From assembly GCF_009720865.1 (NCBI RefSeq), contig NZ_WNLA01000024.1, positions 25,720 to 89,719 on the forward strand: a stretch of DNA of 64,000 nucleotides, read 5' to 3'. The DNA comes from Pseudoduganella ginsengisoli. GTDB taxonomy: Bacteria > Pseudomonadota > Gammaproteobacteria > Burkholderiales > Burkholderiaceae_D. The translations under genes and the position numbers were made by a program. The notes under the pieces are model-generated. The model did not search any database and had not been told where the DNA came from. It worked only from the letters and a program-made list of their open reading frames with translations. How positions within the stretch are numbered: position 1 is the first letter of the stretch; the number at the start of each line of letters is the position of its first letter. Below are positions 1 to 9,071 of the stretch, one piece after another.

Positions 1-1766
1 CGCTCAGGCTTGCGCGCCGCCACGGTGCGCTGCGCCATCAAGTCGGGGAAACGCAACTGCAAATCGCGCCACGCTGCAGCGACGGCCGTACTGTCGGTGG
101 CGCCGGCCAGTTCCAGCTGCCAGCCGCTGCCGGCTTGCGCAGCGGGTGCAGCGTCATTGGCTTGCGCAGGCCCCAGCGCAACGTCAGTCACGACGCGGCC
201 CGTGTCGTCCGGCGCCGCCGGGCGCTTGCCCTTGCCGGGCAACGGATCGCCGCCAGCCGTGCCGCCGCCCAGTGCGGTAAACAAGTTGATCAGCGCTCGG
301 TAGCGCTGCAAGTCGATATTGTGCTGCTCATCGAGCATGCGGTGATACGTGCGCTCCGTATCGAGCAGCAGCAAATGGTCGATACCGCCCGCCTGGTACG
401 ATTCGCGGCTGTAATCCCATGCCCGCTTGGCTGCCTGCGCCGCTTCGCGCTGCGCATTGAGGCGCGCGCGGCCCAGCCGGATGCCGTTCAATGCGTCATC
501 GACTTCGCGCACGGCGCCATAAATCACGCGCGCATACGTTTCCACCATTTCCTGGTGCACGGACGTGGCCACGTCCACGTCGCGGTTGCGGCGGCCATGG
601 TCAAAAATCGTGGCGGACAAATTGCCGACGACATTCCAGAACAGCGTCTCGGGACGGAACAGGCGCGACATGAACTCACTGCCATACCCGGCCTGCGCGG
701 ATAAATCCAGCGGCGGCAGCAAGCGGGTGCGCGCGATATCGATATCCGCATCGGCCGCCAGCAGGCGGGCTTCCATCACGCGCACATCGGGGCGGCGCAA
801 CAGCAGCGCGGACGGTACGCCCGGCAGCACGGCCGGGAAAGACAATGCCGCCACACCCTGCCCTTTCAATTGCAGCGAGCCTGGCGCGACGCCCAGCAGC
901 ACGGCCAGATTGTTCAGCGCTTCATCGCGCTGCTGTTCCAGCGCGGGTATCGTGGCTTTGACGGAATAGACGGCGGCACGCTGCTGTTCCATGTCGATCA
1001 GCGTGGCGTCGCCCTTGTCGAGCCGCGCTTCCACAGCCGCCAGCATGCCGGATACGGCGACGTCCGTTTCAATCGCCACACGCAGCCGGTCATTGAACGA
1101 CAGGTAGTCGAGATAGCCGGCCACCACATTGGCCACCACGTTGCGCTGCACGTCATCGCGCTGGAACATGGCGCGGCGTTCCTGCAATTCCGTGGATTCG
1201 TAAATGGATTGCCGCTCGCCCCAGATATCGAGCCGGAAGTCAGTCCGCACGCCCACCTGATTCACGCTACGGGCCGGCGTGCGCGAACTGGTCACACCAC
1301 CGCCAATCTCGCCCTCTGCCGCCTCGCGCCGCCGCTGCACGGAGCCCGTCACCACCGGCAGCTGGTCCGACACCGCTTGCGACGTGCGCGCACGGGCTTG
1401 CTGAACGCGCAGCGCGGCAATTTTCAGCTCGGCATTGCCTTCCAGCGCTTGCTTGACCAGGCTGTCCAGCTCAGCGCTGCCCAGCAGGCGCCACCACTCT
1501 GGCAATACCTGGTCCAGCCGGGCGCTCGCCGCGGCCGGTGCGGCCCCTCCAGCCGTGGCTGCGGTTTGGGCCGCAGCAGCGCCGGACGACGCTTTCTGGA
1601 ACGTGGCAGGGACAGGGACTACAGGAACATCGTACTGGGAACGCTTAGCCGCGCAGCCAGCCAGAAACACACCGACCAATGCGGCGGCCATTCCGCGGCC
1701 CAGGTTGTAACAATGCAATGCAGTGGGCAGTCGCCTGACACTGCGCCGTTGGGGAGTTCGTGACAT
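1..1766 (-). CDS. NodT-family outer-membrane efflux lipoprotein with SPOR-like C-terminus (3' end outside window)
   Basis: Outer-membrane factor of an efflux or type I export system, expected to form the trimeric TolC-type channel. Reading from 1766, a basic N-terminus leads to a lipobox ending LAGC with the acylated Cys at residue 38. Two TolC/OEP repeats follow, with typical text such as 'LRRPDVRVMEARL' and 'FTALGGG'. The usual family ends near 'LGGG', but the frame stays open: an acidic/Pro linker is followed by 'WQLELAGA' and 'RFPDLM', which resemble the peptidoglycan-binding SPOR domain. The window cuts the gene here. An internal ATG at 1691 would leave a very short signal peptide, so 1766 is preferred. 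Partner pump genes are not in view and may lie beyond position 1. The OEP assignment is firm; the SPOR call is inference from pattern. Confidence 0.85.
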   Translation of the reverse strand, partial: MSRTPQRRSVRRLPTALHCYNLGRGMAAALVGVFLAGCAAKRSQYDVPVVPVPATFQKASSGAAAAQTAATAGGAAPAAASARLDQVLPEWWRLLGSAELDSLVKQALEGNAELKIAALRVQQARARTSQAVSDQLPVVTGSVQRRREAAEGEIGGGVTSSRTPARSVNQVGVRTDFRLDIWGERQSIYESTELQERRAMFQRDDVQRNVVANVVAGYLDYLSFNDRLRVAIETDVAVSGMLAAVEARLDKGDATLIDMEQQRAAVYSVKATIPALEQQRDEALNNLAVLLGVAPGSLQLKGQGVAALSFPAVLPGVPSALLLRRPDVRVMEARLLAADADIDIARTRLLPPLDLSAQAGYGSEFMSRLFRPETLFWNVVGNLSATIFDHGRRNRDVDVATSVHQEMVETYARVIYGAVREVDDALNGIRLGRARLNAQREAAQAAKRAWDYSRESYQAGGIDHLLLLDTERTYHRMLDEQHNIDLQRYRALINLFTALGGGTAGGDPLPGKGKRPAAPDDTGRVVTDVALGPAQANDAAPAAQAGSGWQLELAGATDSTAVAAAWRDLQLRFPDLMAQRTVAARKPE

Positions 1767-1958
1767 GGAAACCAGAGTTGGCTATGAACTCGCACAGTAG
1801 CATAGTCATAGACACGCCTCAATAAATGTTGAGTAAGGCACAACGTTTATTGTCCAATACAGTGGTATATATTTCGCTTACGCCACGCACGCCAACGCAA
1901 AGCTGTCTTTTTTACACTTTCTGTACAATGATCTGGTATACGTTTTTTCCCGAATACC

Positions 1959-2351
1959 ATGACTGAAGACGCCAGCAAGCCATTTATTCTCGTCGTCGAG
2001 GATGATGAACACATCAGCCAGATTTTGAAATTCATGCTGGAACGGCAAGGCTACCGGGTGCAACTGGCTGCCGATGGCATGGCTGCGCGCGACGCCGTGG
2101 AGCAGGCGGCCGAATTGCCGGCCCTGGTACTGCTCGATGTCATGCTGCCTTACCTCGATGGTTTTGAAGTCATCGGTATCATCCGCGCCCTGCCAGCGTG
2201 GAAGCAGGTGCCGGTCGTGATGCTGACCGCCAAGACCACAGAACGCGATATCGTGCGCGCGCTCGATGCGGGCGCCAACGATTACGTCGTCAAGCCATTC
2301 CAGCCTGCTGAATTGCTGGCCCGCGTACGCCGCTACCTGCGCCAGCCCTGA
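1959..2351 (+). CDS. Single-domain response regulator (CheY-like receiver)
   Basis: A 130-residue stand-alone receiver domain. The acidic pocket is 'VEDD' near residue 14, the phospho-acceptor Asp60 lies in 'LLDVMLP', Thr90 in 'VVMLTA' and Lys112 in 'VVKPF'. There is no DNA-binding or enzymatic output domain, so it must act by protein-protein contact. It is the first gene of a tight plus-strand group: its stop overlaps the spacer of the HEAT-repeat gene by one base, and a GT2 glycosyltransferase follows. The likely cognate kinase is the large sensor kinase at 6606-8951 that converges on this group. Function in controlling glycan synthesis is inferred from context. Confidence 0.92.
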   Translation: MTEDASKPFILVVEDDEHISQILKFMLERQGYRVQLAADGMAARDAVEQAAELPALVLLDVMLPYLDGFEVIGIIRALPAWKQVPVVMLTAKTTERDIVRALDAGANDYVVKPFQPAELLARVRRYLRQP

Positions 2352-2352
2352 C

Positions 2353-3426
2353 ATGGCGCTGCTGCTGCCTGCCCAGCTCTTTGGCCGGCTTGCCGATCCC
2401 ATTTTGCTGGCTGCCGCGTGGACCGGCACCGGCGCGCTGGCCCTGACGCTGGTCATCGGCCTATACATCATCGTGCTGCGCGACGACTTGCGGCGGCGGC
2501 GGCGTCAGGAACAGCGCGTGATTGCTGTGTGGCGGCCATTGCTGAACGCGGCGCTGGCCGGCGAACCGCCAGCCTCACTGCCCGCACTGGCCGCAGCCGA
2601 CCGCCTGACCTTTTTAAAACTGTGGGTGCGGCTGCACCAGTCCGTGCGGGGCGATGCCAGCTCGGGGCTGAACCAGGTGGGCGCCGCACTCCATTGCGGC
2701 GCCATCGCCCGCAGCCTGCTGAACTCCGGCCAGCGCGCCCGCAAGCTGCTGGGCATCCTGGCGCTGGGCCATTTGCGCGACCGCAGCGCGTGGGACAGCC
2801 TGGCGCGGGAAGCTGCAGGTGAAGACGCGGCCACGTCCGTCCATGCATTGTGGGCGCTGGTGCAAATCGATCCGGCCGCAGCGGCCCGCGAAATGGCGCC
2901 GCTGCTGTTGCGGCGCGATGACTGGGCGTTGTCGCAAGTGGCGAAAATCCTGCACGACGCCCACGCGCACTGGACACCGGTGCTGGTGGCCGCCATTCCG
3001 CAGTTGCCGCAGGAGCGCCTGCCATCCGCATTGCGCCTGCTGGAAGGCTTGCGCGCCACGCTGCCCGCTCAAGTGCTGCAAGGCTTGCTGCGTGGCGGTT
3101 CGGTCGATGTACTGATTGCCGTGCTGCGTATGGCTGCCGTACCGGATATGCTGGACCTGGTCCGCAGCCATATCAGCCACGAAGACTGGCGCGTGCGGCT
3201 GCAGGCGGCGCGTGCGCTGGGCCATATCGGCGACGCATCCGATGTACCGCGCTTGCAGGGCATGCTGTGCGATTCGCAATGGTGGGTGCGCTACCGCGCC
3301 GCGCAGGCGCTGGCATCGCTGCCTTTCCTGACCCAGGCCGATATCCAGGCCGTGTGCGAAGGCGCCGACCGCTTTGGCGCCGACATGATGCGCCAGGTGC
3401 TGGCGGAAGCCCAACTGGCCACCTGA
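2353..3426 (+). CDS. Membrane-anchored HEAT-repeat protein
   Basis: 357 residues. An N-terminal transmembrane segment (about residues 15-40, ending in an RRRRR stop-transfer cluster) anchors a cytoplasmic all-helical region. HEAT-type repeats are clearest near the C-terminus, where 'DWRVRLQAARALGHIGD' is followed about 30 residues later by 'WWVRYRAAQALASL'. HEAT solenoids are binding scaffolds. Lying between a lone receiver protein and a membrane glycosyltransferase, this protein is a reasonable candidate to couple the two, but that is inference. The ATG at 2353 begins one base after the upstream stop, implying translational coupling. No specific family name is recognised. Confidence 0.85.
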   Translation: MALLLPAQLFGRLADPILLAAAWTGTGALALTLVIGLYIIVLRDDLRRRRRQEQRVIAVWRPLLNAALAGEPPASLPALAAADRLTFLKLWVRLHQSVRGDASSGLNQVGAALHCGAIARSLLNSGQRARKLLGILALGHLRDRSAWDSLAREAAGEDAATSVHALWALVQIDPAAAAREMAPLLLRRDDWALSQVAKILHDAHAHWTPVLVAAIPQLPQERLPSALRLLEGLRATLPAQVLQGLLRGGSVDVLIAVLRMAAVPDMLDLVRSHISHEDWRVRLQAARALGHIGDASDVPRLQGMLCDSQWWVRYRAAQALASLPFLTQADIQAVCEGADRFGADMMRQVLAEAQLAT

Positions 3427-3438
3427 ACGGAGAATTGC

Positions 3439-4845
3439 ATGCTGCACCTGGCGATCGACTTTTTCACGCACTTCGTCATCATTTACTTCATCCTCCTGAA
3501 CGGCGGCTACCTGATGCTGAACCTGCTGTCAGTGGTGGCGCTGTACCGCCGCAGCCAGGAAGATATCCTTGACGATTTGCCGCAAGTGTATTCGTCGCTG
3601 GAGCCCCCTATCAGCCTGCTGGTGCCGGCGTATAACGAAGAAGCCACGATTGCCGCATCCGTACGCTCGATGCTGCAACTGTCATATGCGGAACTGGAAA
3701 TCATCGTCATCAACGATGGTTCCAAAGACGATACGCTGGCCGTGCTGCAAAAGGAATTTGCGCTGGAACCCTTCCCGGAAGCGTACCGCGTACAGCTGGA
3801 AACCAAGCCGGTGCGGGCGATTTACCGCTCCACCCGCTACCCCAATTTGCGCGTCATCGACAAGGTTAATGGCGGCAAGGCCGATTCGCTGAACGCGGGC
3901 ATCAATGCGTCGCGCTATCCGCTGTTTTGCGGTGTCGATGCGGACTCCATCTTGCAGCGCGACGCCTTGCACCGGCTGGTGCGCCCTTTCCTCAATGACG
4001 CCACCGTCGTGGCTTCCGGCGGCACCGTGCGCGTGGCCAACGGCTGCGAAGTCAAAGGCGGCTTTTTAACGCGCATCGGTTTGCCCCGCAATATCTGGGC
4101 ATTGTTCCAGGTGGTCGAATACTTGCGCGCCTTCCTGTTCGGGCGGCTGGGCTGGTCCACTGTCAACGGCATGCTGATTATTTCCGGCGCCTTCGGCTTG
4201 TTCCGCAAGGATGCGGTCGTACTGGCAGGCGGCTACCGTCCGAAAACCATCGGAGAAGACATGGAGCTGGTGGTGCGCATGCACCGGCAATTGCGCGACC
4301 GAGGCGTCCCATACCGTGTGCAATTCGTGCCCGACCCCGTGTGCTGGACGGAAGCGCCGGAAGACCATGCAACGCTGCGCAACCAGCGCATCCGCTGGCA
4401 ACGGGGTTTGTCAGAAAGCCTCGCAGCCAACTGGGGCTTGATGTTCAACCGTAACGGCGGCGTACCGGGCTGGCTGGCCTTTCCATTCATGATGCTGTTC
4501 GAGTGGCTGGGACCGCTGGTGGAACTGGGCGGCTACGTGTTCATGGCTGTCGCATTCTGGTTTGGCTGGATTTCATGGCAGGCATTTGCCATTTTCCTGT
4601 TTGTCGCAATCGGACTGGGCGTGCTGCTGTCCGCATCGGGCCTGATGCTGGAAGAAATGTCGTTCCATATCTATCCCCGCATGCGCCAGCTGGGCATATT
4701 GGCGCTGGTGGTGATCGCGGAAAACTTCGGCTACCGCCAGTTGAACAGCTGGTGGCGGCTGGTGGGGCTGTGGCGCTGGGCCACGCAGCGCGAATCCACG
4801 TGGGGCGCCATGACGCGCAAGGGTAACTGGCAAAGCAAGGCGTGA
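3439..4845 (+). CDS. Membrane GT2 glycosyltransferase (processive, PgaC/HasA-like)
   Basis: 468 residues. An N-terminal membrane helix (about 5-30) precedes a GT-A domain, followed by several C-terminal helices (about 345-430). Family motifs are present: 'INDGS' with Asp93, 'DADS' with Asp167/Asp169, the catalytic acid pair 'GED' at 272-274, and 'QRIRW' at 316-320. The Q-x-x-R-W motif marks processive beta-glycan synthases such as those for poly-GlcNAc, hyaluronan and cellulose. The start follows a GGAGAA ribosome site 7 bases upstream. It sits between the HEAT-repeat gene and a secreted TIM-barrel protein, so an exported polysaccharide is likely. The sugar cannot be read from the sequence. 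Confidence 0.93.
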   Translation: MLHLAIDFFTHFVIIYFILLNGGYLMLNLLSVVALYRRSQEDILDDLPQVYSSLEPPISLLVPAYNEEATIAASVRSMLQLSYAELEIIVINDGSKDDTLAVLQKEFALEPFPEAYRVQLETKPVRAIYRSTRYPNLRVIDKVNGGKADSLNAGINASRYPLFCGVDADSILQRDALHRLVRPFLNDATVVASGGTVRVANGCEVKGGFLTRIGLPRNIWALFQVVEYLRAFLFGRLGWSTVNGMLIISGAFGLFRKDAVVLAGGYRPKTIGEDMELVVRMHRQLRDRGVPYRVQFVPDPVCWTEAPEDHATLRNQRIRWQRGLSESLAANWGLMFNRNGGVPGWLAFPFMMLFEWLGPLVELGGYVFMAVAFWFGWISWQAFAIFLFVAIGLGVLLSASGLMLEEMSFHIYPRMRQLGILALVVIAENFGYRQLNSWWRLVGLWRWATQRESTWGAMTRKGNWQSKA

Positions 4846-4846
4846 C

Positions 4847-6682
4847 ATGGGGAATGCGCGTGGGCTGCCCTTTGCAGCAGTTATCGGGTCTGCCGCACTG
4901 TTGGCGGCGCCTTCCCTAATGGCTGCGCCGCAAGCATGGCTGCAGGTTTGCCCGGCCGATACGCCAATGACGCCCAATGCGCCGCACGACACTGCGCCAT
5001 GGTTCCCGCTGTCGCTGCCGGACAGCCCTGCATTACATCTGCGCGCAGGTCCGCAACTGCCCAATTGCCGGGGCGTCGCCCTGCCCGTCCCGCCGGAACA
5101 GATCGCCGCCGTGCGCACCGCCACTCCGTCCGACCGCGTCGCCGACGCGCGCACCGTCTTGATTTACCGCCCTGAACCGGCGACACCGGCTTTCGGCTCC
5201 GTGGAAACCATCTTGCCACCCGCCGTGCCTGACGCAGCAGCCGCGCGCACTGCCGCGCCCCTGCGCAGCAATTTCGCCGGGCAATTGCAATGGCGGTCCT
5301 ACGGCGTGGAAGAACGGGTGCAGGCGCACATTGCAGACGGCCGCCTTGCCGTGCAATGCCGCGGCGGCGCCAAGCCGGCCGGGGTGCTGCTGTCCGCACC
5401 ATGGACCATGCCGCAAGCGGCACTGGCGCTGGCCGTGCAATACCGGGCTGACGGCGCATTTGCCCTGTCGCTGGCCGATGATGCGGCATCCCACGATGAG
5501 CGGTCGATGCCCCTGGGCCAACTGGGGCCGGCAGCCGGCGCAGCGCTGCTGCCTTTGCCGGCTTCCGGCTGGGACCCTGCGCACTGGCGGCACTTTGTAT
5601 TGGCCTGCCCGGACAGCGCCGCCACCCTCGCCATCGACAGCCTGCAATTGCAACTGCGGCCGTCCGCCGCCCTCGCGCCGGCCCGCGCCACGTGGATCTG
5701 GCGTTCGAAAGAATGGCTCAGCGATCCCGCCAAAGTGCTGGCCAAGGCACGCCGCCACGGCATGCGCACGCTGTTCATCACCGTACCCACGCAAGGCGCC
5801 ACGGTACCGCAATCCGGACGGCTGGCGGCTTTTGCCAAAAAAGCCGCCGCCGCCGGCATCGCGCTGTGGGCAGTCGAAGGCGACCCGCACATGGCGCTGC
5901 CGGATCACCACGCCGCCACCACCGGCCGGCTCCGCGCATTCGCCGCCTATAACCGCAAGGTGGAACCCGCCGCCCGCCTGCACGGCGTGCAATTCGACAT
6001 CGAGCCTTACCTGATCGACGGTTATGGCACGGCCAGCGCCCGCTTCGACCACGGCTATGCGCAATTGCTGGCGCAACTGCGGGCCGCAGCGCAAGGCATG
6101 CCGCTGGATTTTGTCGTGCCATTCTGGTGGCGCAGCAAGGACACGCTGCTCGATGCGCTGGCGCATGCCGCGTCCATCGTGACCGTGATGGATTACCGCA
6201 CGGATGAAGAACAGATCCGCAGCTTTGCCGAGCCGTTCCTCGACTGGGGCGTGCGCCACCGCGTGGACGTGCGCATTGCCCTGGAATCGGGCGCCATCGG
6301 ACCGGAACGGCAGCACCGCTACGTGCGCGCCGGCGGCGAACCAGCGGAGCTGTGGGCGATTCCATTGATGCCGCAGGATTCCGGACTGGCGGCGCCGCTC
6401 GATGTGCTGGTTTTGCTCAAGCAGCCGCAAACAGGCTTGCCGGGCATGGCGTTCCGCTACAGCGGCAACCGTTTGCTCGATGGTTCCGCCACCACCTTCC
6501 AGCGCCAGCCGGAACGCTTGCGGGCGCTGCTGCCGCGGCTGGAACAGGATTTTTCAGCGTGGCCGTCATTTGCGGGCATGGCCGTGCATGAACCGTGGGA
6601 CGCCGTTACAGCTCCGGTACCGGATCCTGTGCAAGATCCGGCGCAGCGGCAGCCGACCCTACCGCCTTCAAGCGCACGCTGA
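4847..6682 (+). CDS. Secreted protein with TIM-barrel (glycoside-hydrolase-like) C-terminal half
   Basis: 611 residues with a signal peptide (cleavage near residue 27, 'LMAAP'). Residues about 40-275 form an uncharacterised beta-rich region. From about 280 a barrel-like pattern begins: 'ATWIWRSKEWL', 'MRTLFITVP', 'GIALWAVEGD', 'HGVQFDIEPY' and 'IVTVMDY'. The Asp384-x-Glu386 in 'FDIEPY' on a predicted strand end resembles the D-x-E acids of GH18-like or related barrels, so a hydrolytic or glycan-binding role is plausible; no exact family is recognised. It starts one base after the glycosyltransferase stop (TGACATG), so it belongs to that operon. Its last 77 bases overlap the convergent sensor-kinase gene. 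Confidence 0.82.
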   Translation: MGNARGLPFAAVIGSAALLAAPSLMAAPQAWLQVCPADTPMTPNAPHDTAPWFPLSLPDSPALHLRAGPQLPNCRGVALPVPPEQIAAVRTATPSDRVADARTVLIYRPEPATPAFGSVETILPPAVPDAAAARTAAPLRSNFAGQLQWRSYGVEERVQAHIADGRLAVQCRGGAKPAGVLLSAPWTMPQAALALAVQYRADGAFALSLADDAASHDERSMPLGQLGPAAGAALLPLPASGWDPAHWRHFVLACPDSAATLAIDSLQLQLRPSAALAPARATWIWRSKEWLSDPAKVLAKARRHGMRTLFITVPTQGATVPQSGRLAAFAKKAAAAGIALWAVEGDPHMALPDHHAATTGRLRAFAAYNRKVEPAARLHGVQFDIEPYLIDGYGTASARFDHGYAQLLAQLRAAAQGMPLDFVVPFWWRSKDTLLDALAHAASIVTVMDYRTDEEQIRSFAEPFLDWGVRHRVDVRIALESGAIGPERQHRYVRAGGEPAELWAIPLMPQDSGLAAPLDVLVLLKQPQTGLPGMAFRYSGNRLLDGSATTFQRQPERLRALLPRLEQDFSAWPSFAGMAVHEPWDAVTAPVPDPVQDPAQRQPTLPPSSAR

Positions 6683-8951
6683 ATTGCGTGCCATGCCCGG
6701 CCTGCGTCGTAAAGCTGATATCGCCGCCATGGCGCTCAACGATGGCTTTACAGATCGATAAGCCCAGGCCCGTGCCGCCCTTTTGACGCGTATCGGTGGA
6801 ATCAGCCTGCGCGAATTTCTCGAAGATGCGGGCGTGGAATGCTTCCGGTATGCCCGGCCCCTGGTCCGCCACGCGTATCACGGACCAGTCGCCATCCGCT
6901 TCATGGCAGCGTTCCACCCACACCGTGACCTGGCCGCCCGGCGGCGAAAACTTGACGGCATTCGACAACAGGTTGACCAGCACCTGGATAATGCGGTCGT
7001 GGTCAGCCAGCGCCCACGCCAAGCCGGCATCGGCGCCATGTTCCAGCACCAGCGTCACGTGCGCCTGCGCGGCGCTGCCCTGCACGCCGTCAATGGCTTC
7101 CTGCACCAGCGGCAGCAAGGCGCGCGGCGCAAAGTCGAAGTCCATCTTGCCCGACTCCATTTTCTCGATGTCGAGTACGTCGTTGACCAGCCGCACCATC
7201 CGCTCACAGCTGGCATAGGCGATGTCGATCAGCTGGCGCGTATCGTCCGGCAAATCGCCGGCCATGCCGGAAGCCAGCATCGACAGCGACGCGCGGATCG
7301 ACGTCATGGGCGTGCGCAATTCATGGGACACCGTGGAAATGAATTCATTTTTCATTTGCTCGACTTTCTTGCGTTCGGAAATGTCGCGCAAGAAAACGCT
7401 GAAGAAGTATTGGTCTTGCGAGCCGGCCAGGCCGATCGTCACTTCGACCGGCACTTCGTCGCCGGCACGGTTCACGACGATGCGCTCCAGGCGGCGGTTC
7501 AGCAGATCGGCGTCGCCCCGCTCATGGAAGCTGCGCATGGCTTTCGCATATTGTTCGCGGAAACGCGCCGGTATCAGCAGCGTGTCCACCGGCTGGCCCA
7601 CGGCTTCGTCCCGCTTCCAGCCGAACAAGTGTTCTGCCGCGCGATTCCAGTCCGTAATGCGGCCCTGCAAATCCAGCCCGATGAATGCATCTTGCGCACT
7701 GTCGATGATGGTTTGCACGCGCCGCTCTTCGGCCCGCACCCTGGCCAGCGCCCGCAGCAATTCCTGCGTGCGTTCGCCCACCCGCTGCTCCAGCGAGCGG
7801 TTCAACTCATTCAATTCCTCGGTCTTGCCCAGCAAGTTGCCCACCAGGGCATTCAGGGCGCCTGCCAGCTGCGTCACTTCCGCATAGCCGCGCCGTCCCG
7901 CCTCTACCACCAGCGCTTCGCCGCGCTGGACCCGCCCGGCCGATGCCGCCAGTTCGCCCATTGGACGGGCCAGCAGCCGCGCCAGCAGCAGGCCCGCGAC
8001 GGAAAACAGCGCCGCCAGCGCGGCGCCGGTCCACAGCACGCGGCGCTGGATCGCATGCACCGGGACGTAGGCGTCTTCCAGGCTTTCCCTTACGACGATG
8101 CTCCAGCCCAGGCCGGGATAAGCGTTATAGCCCCGCGTCTTGCTGTAGCCGACCAGGTAATGCTTACCATCAGGCCAGCGCTCTTCCATGTGGCCGGTGC
8201 GCCCCGCCTGCGCCGCCGTCACGCTGGCCAGCGCCAGCTTGCTTCCTTGCAGTCCGGCTGGGCCCAGCAATACCGTGCCATCCATGCCGACGATCAGCGC
8301 TTCCTTGTTGCGCTGCCCAGGCGCCGCCCCGCTGGCGGTCTGCGAAAACTGCATCACGGATTGCTGCACTTCCTTCGCCCATTGCCACGACAAGTGCGCG
8401 CCCACCACGCCGGCTGGTTTGCCGTCCGCGTCCACAAAAGGAAACGCGATATCGACAAAGCGCTTCGGTTCATTGCCGGCGCTGGGCAGCAGCTTGGCCA
8501 GCAACACGGCTTCATGCACGTCGCCCACGTAAATGCCCGCCAGCGCATTGCGGAACCAGGGCCGCTGCGAGACGTCGGCCCCTTCCAGCATGCCTTGCGT
8601 GGACAGCAGCACTTTGCCATCGAGCCCGGCCAAACCTATCCACGCATACCAATGGTAGGTGGCTTGCCGGTCATTGAGGATGGCGCGCCGCTTGTCGAGC
8701 GGCCCGTGTTCCGTAATCAGCACCTGGTTGCGCGACATCAGCTGCACTTCGCGGTAGCGTTCCGCCATGCCCCGGTCCAGCTTATCAGCGGTCTGCAGCG
8801 CCAGTTCCGTCAAGCCCTGGCTAATGCCTGCCTTCAGTTCGTCCCCGGCCGCCGCGCCGATGGCTTCGGCCAGCGCCACCGTCAACACCACCGTCAGCCC
8901 GGAAAAAGCCAGGGTCAGGTAAGTCGCTATGCTGCGTTCGGGAAGGCGCAC
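6606..8951 (-). CDS. Hybrid-less membrane sensor histidine kinase (Cache-HAMP-PAS-HisKA-HATPase)
   Basis: 781 residues. A membrane helix (about 10-33), an extracytoplasmic double-Cache-like sensor region (about 35-300) and a second helix (about 305-328) lead to HAMP (about 328-380), coiled coil, PAS (about 410-525), HisKA with phospho-acceptor His543 in 'VSHELRTP', and HATPase with 'LLSNAVKF', 'DQGPGIP' and 'GTGLGLSI'. It has no receiver of its own, which fits the lone receiver protein at 1959 as partner. The start is GTG. The gene converges on the glycosyltransferase operon and overlaps its last gene by 77 bases. The signal is unknown; Cache domains usually bind small extracellular metabolites. 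Confidence 0.93.
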   Translation of the reverse strand: MRLPERSIATYLTLAFSGLTVVLTVALAEAIGAAAGDELKAGISQGLTELALQTADKLDRGMAERYREVQLMSRNQVLITEHGPLDKRRAILNDRQATYHWYAWIGLAGLDGKVLLSTQGMLEGADVSQRPWFRNALAGIYVGDVHEAVLLAKLLPSAGNEPKRFVDIAFPFVDADGKPAGVVGAHLSWQWAKEVQQSVMQFSQTASGAAPGQRNKEALIVGMDGTVLLGPAGLQGSKLALASVTAAQAGRTGHMEERWPDGKHYLVGYSKTRGYNAYPGLGWSIVVRESLEDAYVPVHAIQRRVLWTGAALAALFSVAGLLLARLLARPMGELAASAGRVQRGEALVVEAGRRGYAEVTQLAGALNALVGNLLGKTEELNELNRSLEQRVGERTQELLRALARVRAEERRVQTIIDSAQDAFIGLDLQGRITDWNRAAEHLFGWKRDEAVGQPVDTLLIPARFREQYAKAMRSFHERGDADLLNRRLERIVVNRAGDEVPVEVTIGLAGSQDQYFFSVFLRDISERKKVEQMKNEFISTVSHELRTPMTSIRASLSMLASGMAGDLPDDTRQLIDIAYASCERMVRLVNDVLDIEKMESGKMDFDFAPRALLPLVQEAIDGVQGSAAQAHVTLVLEHGADAGLAWALADHDRIIQVLVNLLSNAVKFSPPGGQVTVWVERCHEADGDWSVIRVADQGPGIPEAFHARIFEKFAQADSTDTRQKGGTGLGLSICKAIVERHGGDISFTTQAGHGTQFSVRLKAVGSAAAAPDLAQDPVPEL

Positions 8952-8969
8952 GGTAACGGTTCGTTCGCG

Positions 8970-9071
8970 TTATTGGACCCGCTGCACGCGGGGCGAACGG
9001 TTGGCGCCGTCGATATCGAGGCATACGGGGCCGGTGGCAGCCAGTAAACAGGCAGGCAGGATGCAGTTCAA
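8970..9071 (-). CDS. Possible 33-residue secreted or lipoprotein-like peptide upstream of the sensor kinase
   Basis: A TTG codon at 9071 is preceded by AGGAG with 7 bases of spacing and opens a 33-residue frame with a hydrophobic, Cys-containing N-terminus ('NCILPACLLAA'). It ends 18 bases before the GTG of the sensor kinase on the same strand. The good ribosome site and position favour a leader peptide or small exported protein co-transcribed with the kinase. Short frames occur by chance in GC-rich DNA, so the call is tentative. Confidence 0.3.
   Translation of the reverse strand: MNCILPACLLAATGPVCLDIDGANRSPRVQRVQ

Noticed and set aside
6783..9047. Plus-strand open frame of 754 codons
   Set aside because: It is the antisense of the sensor-kinase gene. 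The opposite strand carries complete Cache, HAMP, PAS and kinase motifs, while this frame shows only His/Arg/Gln-rich text without domains.
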